Shown here in pieces: positions 40,941 to 50,478 of a DNA stretch of 64,000 nucleotides; positions within the stretch are counted from its first letter, which is position 1; each line of letters opens with the position of its first letter. The notes beneath the pieces are model-generated. The model ran no database searches, was not told where the DNA came from, and saw only the letters and a list, made by a program, of their open reading frames with translations. The translations under genes were made by a program, and so were the position numbers. The stretch is from Cytobacillus pseudoceanisediminis (lineage in GTDB: Bacteria; Bacillota; Bacilli; Bacillales; Cytobacillaceae), in contig NZ_CP097349.1 of the NCBI RefSeq assembly GCF_023516215.1, positions 1,922,001-1,986,000 of the forward strand, written 5' to 3'.

Positions 40941-41894
40941 TTAATCATAATGAACCCACTTTTTCTGAAGAACCATTTGGATGGCTGTAATAATTAAAAT
41001 GACCGCTAATAAAAGAACGGCAATAGCCGCAGCATATCCTTTATCATTTAATACAAATGCATGCTGATAGAACAAATAGACTATAGACTGTGTACTTTCA
41101 AGCGCGGTGCTGCTTTTCCCAATCATCATGAAAATCAAATCGAATACTTGAAAAGCACCAATCAGTGACATAATGGACACAAAGAAAATAACCGGTGAAA
41201 GCAGCGGCAGTGTAATTTTAAAAAATACAGTGACAGGGCCTGCCCCATCTATTTCTGCTGCCTCATAATACATCTTTGGAATACCTTGCAGCCCTGAAAG
41301 AAAAATGACCATATTGTAGCCAATACCGCTCCAAATCGCTACTGCGATAATCGAATATAAAGCAATACTGGGATCACTTACCCACTGTGGCCCGTCAATT
41401 CCGGCCAATGATAATAAATAATTAAACATCCCATAGTCTGCGTTATATAGCCATTTCCAGACCATCGCAATGGCAGCTGGCATAGTGATGACTGGTAAAA
41501 AGTATAAAGTACGGTAAATAGATTTACCTTTGATATTCTGATTTAAAAGAACAGCCACAATAATGGAAAGGAAAATTCCAATCGGCACGGTAAAAATGAT
41601 ATAGATGCTTGTGTTTTTAAATGCTTGCAGGAGAGTTGCATCCTCAAGCAATCTCTTATAATTGTCTAAGCCTGTCCATTCATACTGTCCAAATGCACCC
41701 CATTCGGTGAAGCTAAAGTAAAAATTCTGAACAATGGGCCAGAGATAAAAAATAAACAATCCCAGCATTGTAGGTGCAATCATAAGATAAGCCCAAAAAT
41801 AGTCTGAACGCTTCCTTGTTTTGGCGAGGCTCGAAACCTTTATCCTTTTGGCTGATTTTACTTCTGTCTGAAGAGGTACTTCCTTCAAAGTCAT
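40941..41894 (-). CDS. ABC sugar importer permease (MalF/LacF type)
   Basis: 317 residues, a charged N-terminus and six hydrophobic segments (WAYLMIAPTMLGLFIFYLWP onwards). The CUT1 coupling motif YYEAAEIDGAGPVTVFFKIT is at about residue 220. It lies between the binding-protein gene and the second permease on the same strand. Substrate is a sugar; which one is not shown by sequence. Confidence 0.9.
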   Translation of the reverse strand: MTLKEVPLQTEVKSAKRIKVSSLAKTRKRSDYFWAYLMIAPTMLGLFIFYLWPIVQNFYFSFTEWGAFGQYEWTGLDNYKRLLEDATLLQAFKNTSIYIIFTVPIGIFLSIIVAVLLNQNIKGKSIYRTLYFLPVITMPAAIAMVWKWLYNADYGMFNYLLSLAGIDGPQWVSDPSIALYSIIAVAIWSGIGYNMVIFLSGLQGIPKMYYEAAEIDGAGPVTVFFKITLPLLSPVIFFVSIMSLIGAFQVFDLIFMMIGKSSTALESTQSIVYLFYQHAFVLNDKGYAAAIAVLLLAVILIITAIQMVLQKKWVHYD

Positions 41895-41950
41895 CCCTCC
41901 TTATTAGAATGGAAGAGAAGAATAGCAAAATCCTTCTCTTCAATTAGTAA

Positions 41951-43201
41951 TTACTTGGACAATGCCTCATTTGCTTTCTTTGTCAGCTCTTCTGCTGCTT
42001 CTTCAATACTAATTTCCTCACTCCACGCCTTTTTAAGTACATCTGTTTCGTACTGCCAGATTTCCCCCGTGTTTTCCACACTTGGCAGAGGCACTGAATA
42101 TTCTGCTCCATCAATAAATGCTTGAAGGTTTAAATTAGGGACTGATTCTTTCCATGCATCCTGTGTACCATTAAATGCAGGAATAACGGTTCCTGTCTTG
42201 GCATAGACTTCTGCTGCTTCTTTAGAACCAAGGAATTGAAGAAACTTCCAGGCTTCTTCTTTATGTTTTGTATTCGAAGATATTACATTGGAAAGCCCGT
42301 GAATAGAAACGGCACGTTTTTTCCCTTGTGGAACCACCGCTACATCTAAATCGGGATTTTTCTTATATTCAGGAACCATCCAAGGACCATCAAACATCAT
42401 CGCTATCTTTCCAGAAGAAAATAATTCAGAAGCCGCCGTTTCGGTCATCTGTGCTTGAGTAGGAGAGAGTCCTTCTTTAATAAAGCTGACATTGTATTCT
42501 AATGCCTCGATTGCTTCAGGCTGGTCGAACCCTACAGACTTACTATCCTTAGAAATGATATAGCCGTCATTCTGCCAAATGAAATCATAATATCCGCCTT
42601 GATTCCCCATCAATGCCGCATAGCCCCAAATTCCCTTTTCTTTGTCAGTCAGCTGTTTTGCTGCTTCCTTCAATTTCTCCCAATCCCATGTTTCATCCGG
42701 GTAGGACACTCCAGCTTCATCGAAGATTTTCTTGTTATACCATAGCCCAGTTGTATCGTAATCTTTAGGGATCCCATAAATATCTCCATCTACCGTGTAC
42801 AGATCAATCAATGATTCCGGATAATTATCTAAGCTATAGTTGTCCTTTTCCGCCATTTCACTTAATGGGAGAATGACCTTCCCTTCTGCATACTGAACAA
42901 CGTGTGCACCATTCATCCATAAAACATCTGGCAAAGCACCTCCCGTTGCCGCTGTTTCGAGCTTTTGAAAGTATTGGCCATAAGGAGTGATTTCTGTTTT
43001 CACTTTAATATCCGGATATTTTTCATTAAATAGCTTAATAATTTCTTCAATCGCAGGAACCTGCTTTTTATCCCAAAAACCATACGTAATCTCAACCTTG
43101 CCATCTTTTTCTCCGCCGGATGCTGCATCACTATCACTGCAGCCAGATAAACCAATCAAACCTAATACAACGGTTACCAGCATGATGATCCATTTCTTCA
43201 T
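41951..43201 (-). CDS. ABC sugar importer substrate-binding lipoprotein
   Basis: 416 residues. The lipoprotein signal reads MKKWIIMLVTVVLGLIGLSG-CSDSD, with Cys as the lipidated residue. The type 1 binding fold of CUT1 systems (VEITYGFWDKKQVPAIEEII; TAASELFSSGKIAMMFDGPW; NTKHKEEAWKFLQFLGSKEA) suggests an oligosaccharide or amino-sugar ligand. It is first in the three-gene transporter unit and preceded by LacI-type operator palindromes. Confidence 0.9.
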   Translation of the reverse strand: MKKWIIMLVTVVLGLIGLSGCSDSDAASGGEKDGKVEITYGFWDKKQVPAIEEIIKLFNEKYPDIKVKTEITPYGQYFQKLETAATGGALPDVLWMNGAHVVQYAEGKVILPLSEMAEKDNYSLDNYPESLIDLYTVDGDIYGIPKDYDTTGLWYNKKIFDEAGVSYPDETWDWEKLKEAAKQLTDKEKGIWGYAALMGNQGGYYDFIWQNDGYIISKDSKSVGFDQPEAIEALEYNVSFIKEGLSPTQAQMTETAASELFSSGKIAMMFDGPWMVPEYKKNPDLDVAVVPQGKKRAVSIHGLSNVISSNTKHKEEAWKFLQFLGSKEAAEVYAKTGTVIPAFNGTQDAWKESVPNLNLQAFIDGAEYSVPLPSVENTGEIWQYETDVLKKAWSEEISIEEAAEELTKKANEALSK

Positions 43202-43302
43202 CCCATTTCCCTTCTTTCCTAAAGTTTTTTGTTAACCTAACTCTAAACATAAGGGGTTTATCTCTAGATGAATCAAAATGTTATGGACAATATGACTTTT
43301 AT

Positions 43303-43336
43303 AACGTTCACCACCTCCTTGGATAACGTTTTCCAA
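43303..43336 (-). promoter_or_regulatory. LacI-type operators upstream of the ABC importer
   Basis: TTGGATAACGTTTTCCAA (43319-43336) is an 18-bp palindrome with one mismatched pair centred on CG. A second core ATAACGTT lies at 43301-43308, so the two AACGTT cores are 22 bp apart, two helical turns. A LacI-family gene is encoded 1.5 kb upstream. CcpA binding is an alternative for the first site. Confidence 0.55.
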
Positions 43337-43418
43337 ACACCCATTTTTCTGCATTAAGAACAATCTTAACTGGTCAAATATATTACAACACTGCTTAAAG
43401 AGCTGTGCTCACAAACTT

Positions 43419-44693
43419 TTAAACTTGTATATTGCCAATTAAACCAAGATAATATTCATCTATATTGATAGATTGTCCCTGGTTTAATCGTGACTCTTCC
43501 GCCGCGAATGCCATTAGATGACTTCTTACAGATGCGGAAACAGAAGTAACACTGTCATTTTTATTACCGTTCCGGACTTCTTCCAGGAAAAGTCTCATAA
43601 TTCCGCGGTCTCCACCGCCATGCCCGCCTATTGGCTGACCAAAATGGATCACAGTTTCCTGCCTGGTTAGGAAATCATAAATTGTGATTTTATTTTCTTC
43701 CATGTTCCCGCGGATTTCACCTTTGGTTCCCATTATTTGTACGATTCGAGTTTGTTCTCTTGTAAAGCCGCACATGCTGAAGGTTGCAGTTGCCCCGCCA
43801 TCGAATTCCATATTGACGACCTGATGGTCAACGACATTATTATCTGAACGATATACACACTTTCCATAAGGGGTTTTATTCAAGGCTTCAATTATGCCTT
43901 CATTTGTATAGTCTTCTGTGAATTTTTTTGCCCATCCTCTTCCTTCACCGAGATAATACCGTCCTGCATGGAATGGACACTCCAGCTCGGCAGGACATCC
44001 ATCCAAGCATCGCAATGGGGCTCCTTCCGGGGCATTTTCCGCTTTAAAATGCATCAGGGATCCATACGAACTTAATCGTTTACATGGTTTTTCCAGTATA
44101 TATGAAATGATATCCATGTCATGACAGGACTTCTGGAGGATCATCGGACTTGATTTTTCTTTGTTATTCCAATTGCCTCTTACAAAGCTGTGTGACATAT
44201 GCATAACTTCAACATTTTCATTTAATTGAAGAGATACAACATCACCGATCTCCCCTCTGGAAATTACCTTCTTAATAGCTTTCCAAAAGTCGGTATACCT
44301 GAGCACATGGCAGATGGTCAGCTGCCGGTCATATGTTTTAGCTTGCTGTTCCATTAATATACATTCCACCGGGTCTGGTGACATTGGTTTTTCCAAGAGG
44401 ACATGATACCCTTGCTCTAAAGCTCTCATGGTAACTTTGAAGTGATTTCTATCCAGGGTGCAGATAATGGCAATATCGGCAATTTGTTTGTCCAGCTGTG
44501 AGATCTCTTCCCATGATTCATAGCAATTTTCATTTGGAATCTGATGTTCTTGCTGGATTCTCCCTCTCCTTTCCTTATTTGGTTCTGCAACAGCAATAAT
44601 CTTTAGTTCATGCGGATAATCGAGCGCATACGGTGCATATGCTCTCGCCCCTCTGTCTCCAGCTCCTATAAGGAGCGCTGTCATTGTCTTCAT
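43419..44693 (-). CDS. Gfo/Idh/MocA-family oxidoreductase
   Basis: 424 residues. The Rossmann domain is at 1-125 (TALLIGAGDRGARAYAPYAL; catalytic-type Lys in HVLLEKPMSPDP). The C-terminal domain is at 130-424 with NVEVMHMSHSFVRGNWNN and a conserved-looking Cys group (RCLDGCPAELECPFHAGRYY). Family members oxidise or epimerise sugars with NAD(P), and some (such as GH109) cleave GalNAc glycosides by an NAD mechanism. I cannot tell which applies. It is co-oriented with the ABC importer and preceded by the same LacI-type operator, so it probably acts on the imported sugar. Confidence 0.85.
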   Translation of the reverse strand: MKTMTALLIGAGDRGARAYAPYALDYPHELKIIAVAEPNKERRGRIQQEHQIPNENCYESWEEISQLDKQIADIAIICTLDRNHFKVTMRALEQGYHVLLEKPMSPDPVECILMEQQAKTYDRQLTICHVLRYTDFWKAIKKVISRGEIGDVVSLQLNENVEVMHMSHSFVRGNWNNKEKSSPMILQKSCHDMDIISYILEKPCKRLSSYGSLMHFKAENAPEGAPLRCLDGCPAELECPFHAGRYYLGEGRGWAKKFTEDYTNEGIIEALNKTPYGKCVYRSDNNVVDHQVVNMEFDGGATATFSMCGFTREQTRIVQIMGTKGEIRGNMEENKITIYDFLTRQETVIHFGQPIGGHGGGDRGIMRLFLEEVRNGNKNDSVTSVSASVRSHLMAFAAEESRLNQGQSINIDEYYLGLIGNIQV

Positions 44694-44746
44694 GTAAATT
44701 TCTCCTCTCTATTGAGCCAAATAAATCCGGAAATTTTCCGTTTTTT

Positions 44747-44770
44747 TATCCAAACGTTTTCCAAGCGTTT
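44747..44770 (-). promoter_or_regulatory. LacI-type operators upstream of the oxidoreductase gene
   Basis: The minus strand reads TTGGAAAACGTTTGGATA (44764-44747), matching the first 13 bases of the site at 43319 with one change. A second AAGCGTTT core follows at 44763-44770. They are about 55 bases upstream of the oxidoreductase start. Confidence 0.5.
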
Positions 44771-44786
44771 TTAAAAAAAGAACCGA

Positions 44787-45836
44787 TTAGGTCCGTTTTT
44801 TAGAAGATGATTCACGAATAACTAACTCAAATGGTAAAATAATTTTGATTGGCAGTACTACTTTTTCCTCTACCATTTCCATAATCGTTTTCGCGGCCAT
44901 TTTCCCCATTTCATATTTTGGGATTTCTACTGTTGAAAGCGGCGGTGATGAATATTTCCCCATTTCAATATTATCCACTCCAAAGAAAGCAATATCTTCG
45001 GGTATTCTTAACTTATTTTCTATAACTGCTCTCATTGCGGCCAGTGCCATTAAATCACTTGCACAAACCATAGCTGTCGGCAAATCTCCCGGACTGCTTT
45101 TAATGAGCTGATTCATTCCCTCATAACTATTTTCCATTTTCCATCTGGTATTGATTACCCATTCATCCCGAATAGAAAGGTCTGCTTCTTTCATAGCAGA
45201 TTGATAACCTTTAAATCGTAATTCTTCATTTAAGTCCTGGAAGGCTGCATTAATTCCACCGCCGATAAACCCAATATCACGATGCCCCAGACTCACTAAA
45301 TGCTGTACAACTTTTTCCAATGCGGCCACACGATTATAATCTATTATGGCAATATCTTTATCGGAATAGTAGAAGTCAAGTCCCACAACAGGAATCGTTT
45401 GCTGTATGTAATCAATTAAGCTCTCATCAATACTGTCTATCAGCAGCAGTCCTTCAATACCCAGATCATGAATGGTCTTAAGAAGAAGTGCTTCATTCTC
45501 AATCTCATCCTTCGTAATACTTATCAATGTATAATCATTTTCTGTTAAAGTATCACGAATACCAGTATAGATATTAGAAAAGTATGGGTTGATTTCAGCC
45601 TGTGTAGGATTGGCAACCCATCCAATTTTCATTGTCCTGGCATCACTTTTATTTTGTCTGTTGTTAACGAGATTTCTTGCATGCTGATTAGGTGTATACC
45701 CCAGCTCTTTGACAGCCTGCCAAATTTTATTTCTCGTTTCCTGGTTAACATTCCGTGTCTGGTCATTCTGAATGACTCTGGAAACAGTAGAAATAGAAAC
45801 TCCAACATACTCCGCAATATCCTTTAATCTAACCAC
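44787..45836 (-). CDS. LacI-family transcriptional regulator
   Basis: About 349 residues from GTG 45836 (VRLKDIAEYVGVSISTVSRV), with AGAGGTG at ribosome-site distance. The HTH and hinge are LNK-type (GYTPNQHARNLVNN), followed by a periplasmic-binding-like effector domain (TAMVCASDLMALAAMRAVIE; IAFFGVDNIEMGKYSSPPLS). CG-centred palindromes upstream of the oxidoreductase and ABC genes are its likely targets. Last 43 bp before the oxidoreductase promoter region; same strand. Confidence 0.9.
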   Translation of the reverse strand: MVRLKDIAEYVGVSISTVSRVIQNDQTRNVNQETRNKIWQAVKELGYTPNQHARNLVNNRQNKSDARTMKIGWVANPTQAEINPYFSNIYTGIRDTLTENDYTLISITKDEIENEALLLKTIHDLGIEGLLLIDSIDESLIDYIQQTIPVVGLDFYYSDKDIAIIDYNRVAALEKVVQHLVSLGHRDIGFIGGGINAAFQDLNEELRFKGYQSAMKEADLSIRDEWVINTRWKMENSYEGMNQLIKSSPGDLPTAMVCASDLMALAAMRAVIENKLRIPEDIAFFGVDNIEMGKYSSPPLSTVEIPKYEMGKMAAKTIMEMVEEKVVLPIKIILPFELVIRESSSKKRT

Positions 45837-45941
45837 AAAACACACCTCTAGGCTGTAACTTCCTGCAGTAATCGCCGGAATTTTTTGAATTTAAATAGAC
45901 TATAGCACCTGGATTTATTTTAAGTCAATAGCTTTTAATAT

Positions 45942-46292
45942 TTATTTATTTCTAATAAACTCCTTCCAGGCTGTAATCCCACCCACTAAAACAGTAGCAT
46001 TGAATTCTTTTTCAGAAAGGACGGCTGCACACCGAGCAGCTGAATTTCCTGTTGTACATGCAACAATTATTTCTTTCCCCTGTGGCAAAGAGTCAGTTTT
46101 GGCATCGAAAGTGTGATTTAAGATATGTGTTTTTGGTATATTTAAACTTTCGATGTTAGAACCTTCTAAATGATACGCTTTGTATTTTTCCTCTGCTCTT
46201 ACGTCTAATAAGGTGACATTCTCTTGCTTCATTTTTTCATATAATTCTTTTGGAGTAATTTTGTTAAGTGCCAATTTAATCTGCTCCTTCAA
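45942..46292 (-). CDS. Rhodanese-domain protein
   Basis: 116 residues, a single rhodanese domain. The active-site Cys is in the loop VACTTGNSAARCAAVL, and the N-terminal LLDVRAEEKYKAYHLEGSNI is typical. It transfers sulfane sulfur in family members; the physiological acceptor is unknown. Cytoplasmic; ATG 46292 with a weak GAAGGAGCAGATTAA site. Confidence 0.87.
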   Translation of the reverse strand: MKEQIKLALNKITPKELYEKMKQENVTLLDVRAEEKYKAYHLEGSNIESLNIPKTHILNHTFDAKTDSLPQGKEIIVACTTGNSAARCAAVLSEKEFNATVLVGGITAWKEFIRNK

Positions 46293-46413
46293 TTTAACTT
46301 TAATTTAATTTTACGACAGATGGAAGGATTTCTCACGATTCAAAGAATTAAGATAGGACGTCCACGCTGCACAATACATTTACAGTATGGACAGACCCAT
46401 TTATTTTTCATTT

Positions 46414-47330
46414 TTAAGCTTTATTATTCCCACTCACACCTAACACCTGTCTTGCCATCTCCACATTTTCCTCCTCCCCGGAAACTATAGCAAACTCTGC
46501 TATGGCAACTGGAAATGCTGCTTCCAATTCAATGATGTGCTCTTTCATCTTAGGCCATGTGTATCCCCCTGCTTCCCGATATGCTTTAATGAGGGATTCA
46601 AGCCCATCTTCACCGAATGCTTTATATTGGAATACAAAGTCATTTGATATATCTGAGACCTTTGCTTCAGTCCAATCTATTAAACCTGTTACATTTGCGT
46701 TTTTATCAACTAAAGTATGGCCTGCATGTACATCACCATGAATAAACCCCGTTTCCATTGGCCACAGCTCATCATCGGTTAACCAGGCCTGCCATCTTCT
46801 CCACAGCGATTCACCTGCTCCGAATTTTGCCTTTACTGCATCCATGCGCTCTCTCATTGACTGTCTCAGCTCTTCTGGTGTATGAACCACCAATCCAGCT
46901 TCGGCCGCCTGATCCTTTGGAATACTATGAATATCAGCCAATGCCTTTCCAAGGGTTTCATGAAAACTCTTCGGCACATTATTGATATCAATTTCCCAAA
47001 CATAGTTTTGAATTTCATGGTCGATTGTCCCGGCAGGTATTCCATTTAACTTCTTATATGCAATCAATTCATTCGTATAAATGGACCAGTCTGGTGCCTG
47101 GTAATTCGTTATGTTCTTATTCACCAAATCTAATGCTTTTTCTCATCCTTCGTTCTTGGCATAACATCATCACGTCTGGGAAATCGAAGCACCCACTCAT
47201 TTTCCTCCAGATCAAATGCAAAAACTACCTGAAAGTCCATCCCTGATTCATTAAATACTAACGTGTCTCCCTTAAGCATCAGACCATGACGTTCTGCAAT
47301 TTCTATCACTTGCTTTTTCGTTCTACTCAT
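46414..47330 (-). pseudogene. Macrolide 2'-phosphotransferase family protein (Mph); frame broken
   Basis: The first frame from ATG 47330 ([20 protein letters not shown]) stops at 47130 after RTKDEKKH. The rest ([20 protein letters not shown]) follows in another frame to 46414. One more A in the run complementary to T5 at 47137-47141 gives [20 protein letters not shown] and about 305 residues. The aminoglycoside-phosphotransferase-like catalytic loop [15 protein letters not shown] and the metal-binding [14 protein letters not shown] are intact. Relatives in Bacilli inactivate macrolides using GTP. As printed it is broken. Resistance is inferred from family only. Confidence 0.85.
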
Positions 47331-47373
47331 TTTTTCACAACCTAACTTTTAAAAATAATACTGGTATTAAAGA

Positions 47374-47970
47374 TTATCTTGTAAGTTCTTTTGCTGCAGC
47401 ATTGAAAAGAATTTCCTGAACTGCTGGATAAATCTCCTCACCAAGATCTTTTTTATGAATAACCATTGCTAAACATGCTCGTATTACACCCGCGATTACT
47501 TCTACATCTTTATTTATGATTTTGTTAAGTTCCTTATTCTCCTTTATAAATTCCATAAGGGGAACAATGCTTCTTAAAGTATTCGTTGCTGTATATTCGT
47601 GATTTATCTTTCGGGAAACCAGGTTGTATTCTTCCAGATTGGTGATTAATCTCTGTGTTAATACATTTGATTCCAGTGCAGAAGACATTTCATCAAGCAA
47701 AACTTTTATGGCTCTGCCTGTATCCTTTTCCTGTTTCACTTTTGGCCATACCTGTCTTTCAACACTTTCCCCTTCTAAAGTTAATAACTCAAGGTAAAGC
47801 TTTTCCTTTGATTCAAAAAATACATAAAAGCTGCTTTTTGCTATAGATACAGAAGATGTTATTTCTTCAATGGATGTATTTTTCAGCCCCTTTGCTATAA
47901 AAAGCTGATGTGCATTCCGCAGCATATCCTGCCTGATTCTTTCCTTTTCTGCTTCAGAAAATTTCGGCAT
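47374..47970 (-). CDS. TetR-family transcriptional regulator
   Basis: 198 residues. The HTH is at 10-60 (HQLFIAKGLKNTSIEEITSS, AKSSFYVFFESKEKLYLELL), with a helical ligand domain after it. A 25-bp inverted repeat lies just upstream. It is transcribed toward the macrolide phosphotransferase gene with 43 bases between them, so it may control that gene as well as itself. Confidence 0.88.
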   Translation of the reverse strand: MPKFSEAEKERIRQDMLRNAHQLFIAKGLKNTSIEEITSSVSIAKSSFYVFFESKEKLYLELLTLEGESVERQVWPKVKQEKDTGRAIKVLLDEMSSALESNVLTQRLITNLEEYNLVSRKINHEYTATNTLRSIVPLMEFIKENKELNKIINKDVEVIAGVIRACLAMVIHKKDLGEEIYPAVQEILFNAAAKELTR

Positions 47971-48007
47971 TTTTTTACACCTCCGGCTTAAAGATTCTCA
48001 TAAACAT

Positions 48008-48032
48008 AAAAACAATTTGATTATTTGTTTTT
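48008..48032 (-). promoter_or_regulatory. Inverted repeat upstream of the TetR gene, candidate operator
   Basis: AAAAACAA and TTGTTTTT, 8-bp perfect arms, 9-base spacer, about 40 bases upstream of the TetR ATG in an AT-rich promoter region. Confidence 0.45.
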
Positions 48033-48241
48033 ATAATATGCAAACTCAAAATAAATGTCAAATAGAATATAGGATTACAAGAACAGGAAGAACTCTACGC
48101 AATCCTCCATTGCCCGCTGTCAAAGCTGTCAGATACAAGCACAAGCAATTCTAAAAATCTATAAGGACAATTTATATTCGGACAATTAACATTATCCCGG
48201 TCAATATAGATTACTTTAAACGTAGTCTACGGCTTTTAGGA

Positions 48242-48284
48242 CTCCTTCAGAATTGAATTTAACATGGATTCAATTCTGAAGGAG
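48242..48284. other. Perfect 17-bp inverted repeat (hairpin) in a gene-free stretch
   Basis: CTCCTTCAGAATTGAAT and ATTCAATTCTGAAGGAG with a 9-base loop. No T-run follows on either side, so it is not a standard terminator. The surrounding 48060-48378 has no gene I can support. Confidence 0.6.
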
Positions 48285-48378
48285 GATATTATCCAGAAAG
48301 TTATTAGTTTTACAAAAACACATATATATTCTCTAACATATACGGGAACTAACGAATGGACCAAAAAAGTAAAAGGAA

Positions 48379-48404
48379 AGGCATTATTCAATTGAATAAT
48401 GCCT
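48379..48404 (-). terminator. Terminator of the M4 protease gene
   Basis: AGGCATTATTCAA and TTGAATAATGCCT form a perfect palindrome, followed on the minus strand by TTCCTTTTACTTTTTT, 18 bases past the protease stop codon. Confidence 0.7.
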
Positions 48405-48422
48405 GACTCCCCAAGTATTTAC

Positions 48423-50088
48423 TTAGTTGATCCCCACTGCATCAAATCCCGCATGAACGGCTGCTTCTTCCACGCTGCCTTCACCATATAGATCAATGGC
48501 GGACTGAACGATTGCCTGTCGCGCGTCACTAAAATCAGAATTTGAGGTTAAGTAAACCGTTAAAGCACGGTAGTAAATTTTTCCTAATTTCTCCCTTCCA
48601 AGTTCTTGACCAATCAAGTATGCAGCATGGTTGGTAATAGAGGAGTTCACATGTACACCGCCATTGTCCACATTAAGCGGCATATTATAAAACTCATCCA
48701 TATGATCCGGATATACTCCGCTTCCATAGGCTGCTCTTTGAGGGTTACTTACTACAACACTGTTTGGATCACTTAAGCTGCGCAATCTCGTTACACCATC
48801 AGCTTTGGCGCTTGGGGCCATAATGTCCTCACCCATTTCCCAATCTTCATCATCAACAAGTACACCAAAGACATCGGCAAATGATTCATTCAGTGCACCA
48901 GATTGATTCCGGTACGCCAGATTAGCAGTATGGGAGATAACACCATGCGTCATTTCATGTGCCGCAACATCAAGTCCCGCTGATAATGGGATAAAGAATT
49001 CACCATCTCCATCCCCATAGGTCATAAAACGCCCATTCCAGAATGCATTGTTGTAATTGCTGCCATAATGAACATACGAATTAATAGCCATTCCTTCCCC
49101 ATCGAGGGAATTGCGGCCATGCTCATTTAGAAAATAATCATAGACCTTTTCAGAATTATAATGGGCATCAACAGCAGCACGATCATAATCGCCAATAAAG
49201 GCAGCGGAATTCCCAACATAAAGAGTATCATTACTAGAATTTCCATCATTTTTAGCATCATAGGTAAGAATCCCACCGAGATTTTCATGAGAATAATCTG
49301 CCAAGGCAAACTTTGTACCTGAGGCCTCTTCCTTTACTCGGGTAATATGCAGCTCCCTGTGGTCACCATGTACCCCTTTACCAAAACCTTTTTGTGTTTT
49401 GTTTTCTTCAGCATGCATTATGCCATTGTATTTATCAATAACATGGCCTGTCTTTGCATCAACAAACACAAACCAGTTCCCAGGCTCTTCCCCCATGAAG
49501 TTCACATTTACTTTATAAGCTGTATGATTCTTTCCTTCAAATGGATAGACAACAAGCTCGGAAGTTGGGGTATATGTAAGTTCTTTTGGAGCACTGACAG
49601 CGGATAAGGCTTCTTTTATTGCAGCATCATTGCTTAAGGAAACAGACGAGTCCACTGCATCATCGGCAATTGCCTGATTTACTCTTCCATTAACGGATAC
49701 TACTTCATGTTTCTCATTATAATGGACAGTCACTTCAGCCCCTTCAACAGTCACGCCATTAACTGCCTGTTTGAAGCGGACGTGAGTCATTCCGAGTTCA
49801 TCCTTTTGAACATTTTTCAATTTCAGGTTTTTATCCGGATTTTTAATTCCTGTTTTATCCTGATTTTTCTTCAAATAATTTAACGCGTTTGAAGGGCTGC
49901 TGGAAGAGAATTTTGTTGCAGATCGCTCCTTAACAAACAATGGGACACTTGCATTCTCATTCCACTCCTTTAAAGCTTGTTGATGATGGTCGTTTGCTGA
50001 ATCTGCCGGCTTGGCAAAAACATTTACAGGGATCGACCCCGCCAGTAGAGCGGACGACAGTAATACGGGTAAAATCAGCTTTTTTCAA
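48423..50088 (-). CDS. Secreted neutral metalloprotease, M4 (thermolysin/bacillolysin) family; frame break in signal peptide
   Basis: Mature catalytic motifs are HEMTHGVISHTANL (two Zn ligands and catalytic Glu) and GALNESFADVFGVL (third ligand), with an FTP/PepSY-type propeptide before them and an M4 C-terminal domain after. The printed frame opens at 49940 without a signal. Upstream, TTG 50088 after AGGAGGTCAAAAGT begins a signal sequence read one frame over: KKLILPVLLSSALLAGSIPV then NVFAKPADSANDHHQQ. Changing the A6 run (T6 at 50080-50085) to A5 joins it to the rest, giving about 554 residues as in bacillolysins. It is extracellular and Zn- and Ca-dependent. Confidence 0.9.
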
Positions 50089-50478
50089 ACTTTTGACCTC
50101 CTATTATTTAGATACTCTAAATTATAGAATAGGAGAGTATAATTTAAATGAATAATACGAATTATTTTTATATTATGAATTTTGTCGATTAAATAGTGAA
50201 AATTTACCAAATTGAATCTTAATACAGAATTCAACTCATCAACTAATTTATTGCACAGACTCTTATACCACTGATAGTATATATTTACAAACAGTTTCTC
50301 TATTACTCTTCAAAAGCATAAGGTTGGCAGTTTGCAGCAGATATTCAGTCATGAAGCGAAACGTACATATCACCAGTACATACCTAAGTTAACCTGGCTG
50401 CATCAAAGAAATGGTGAGGTAACGCAGTGAAAAGCAATATACGACAACATTAAGAAAAGAAAAGGATAAATCCTATTA
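50089..50478. other. Intergenic region with no gene seen
   Basis: AT-rich. It holds the protease promoter region and imperfect AT-rich repeats (for example AATAATACGAATTATT near 50150). No coding sequence, terminator or RNA element could be supported. Confidence 0.4.

Noticed and set aside
43419..44693. GH109 alpha-N-acetylgalactosaminidase for the Gfo/Idh protein
   Set aside because: Attractive next to a GalNAc operon, but I see no GH109-specific landmark and no export signal, so it stays a Gfo/Idh family call.
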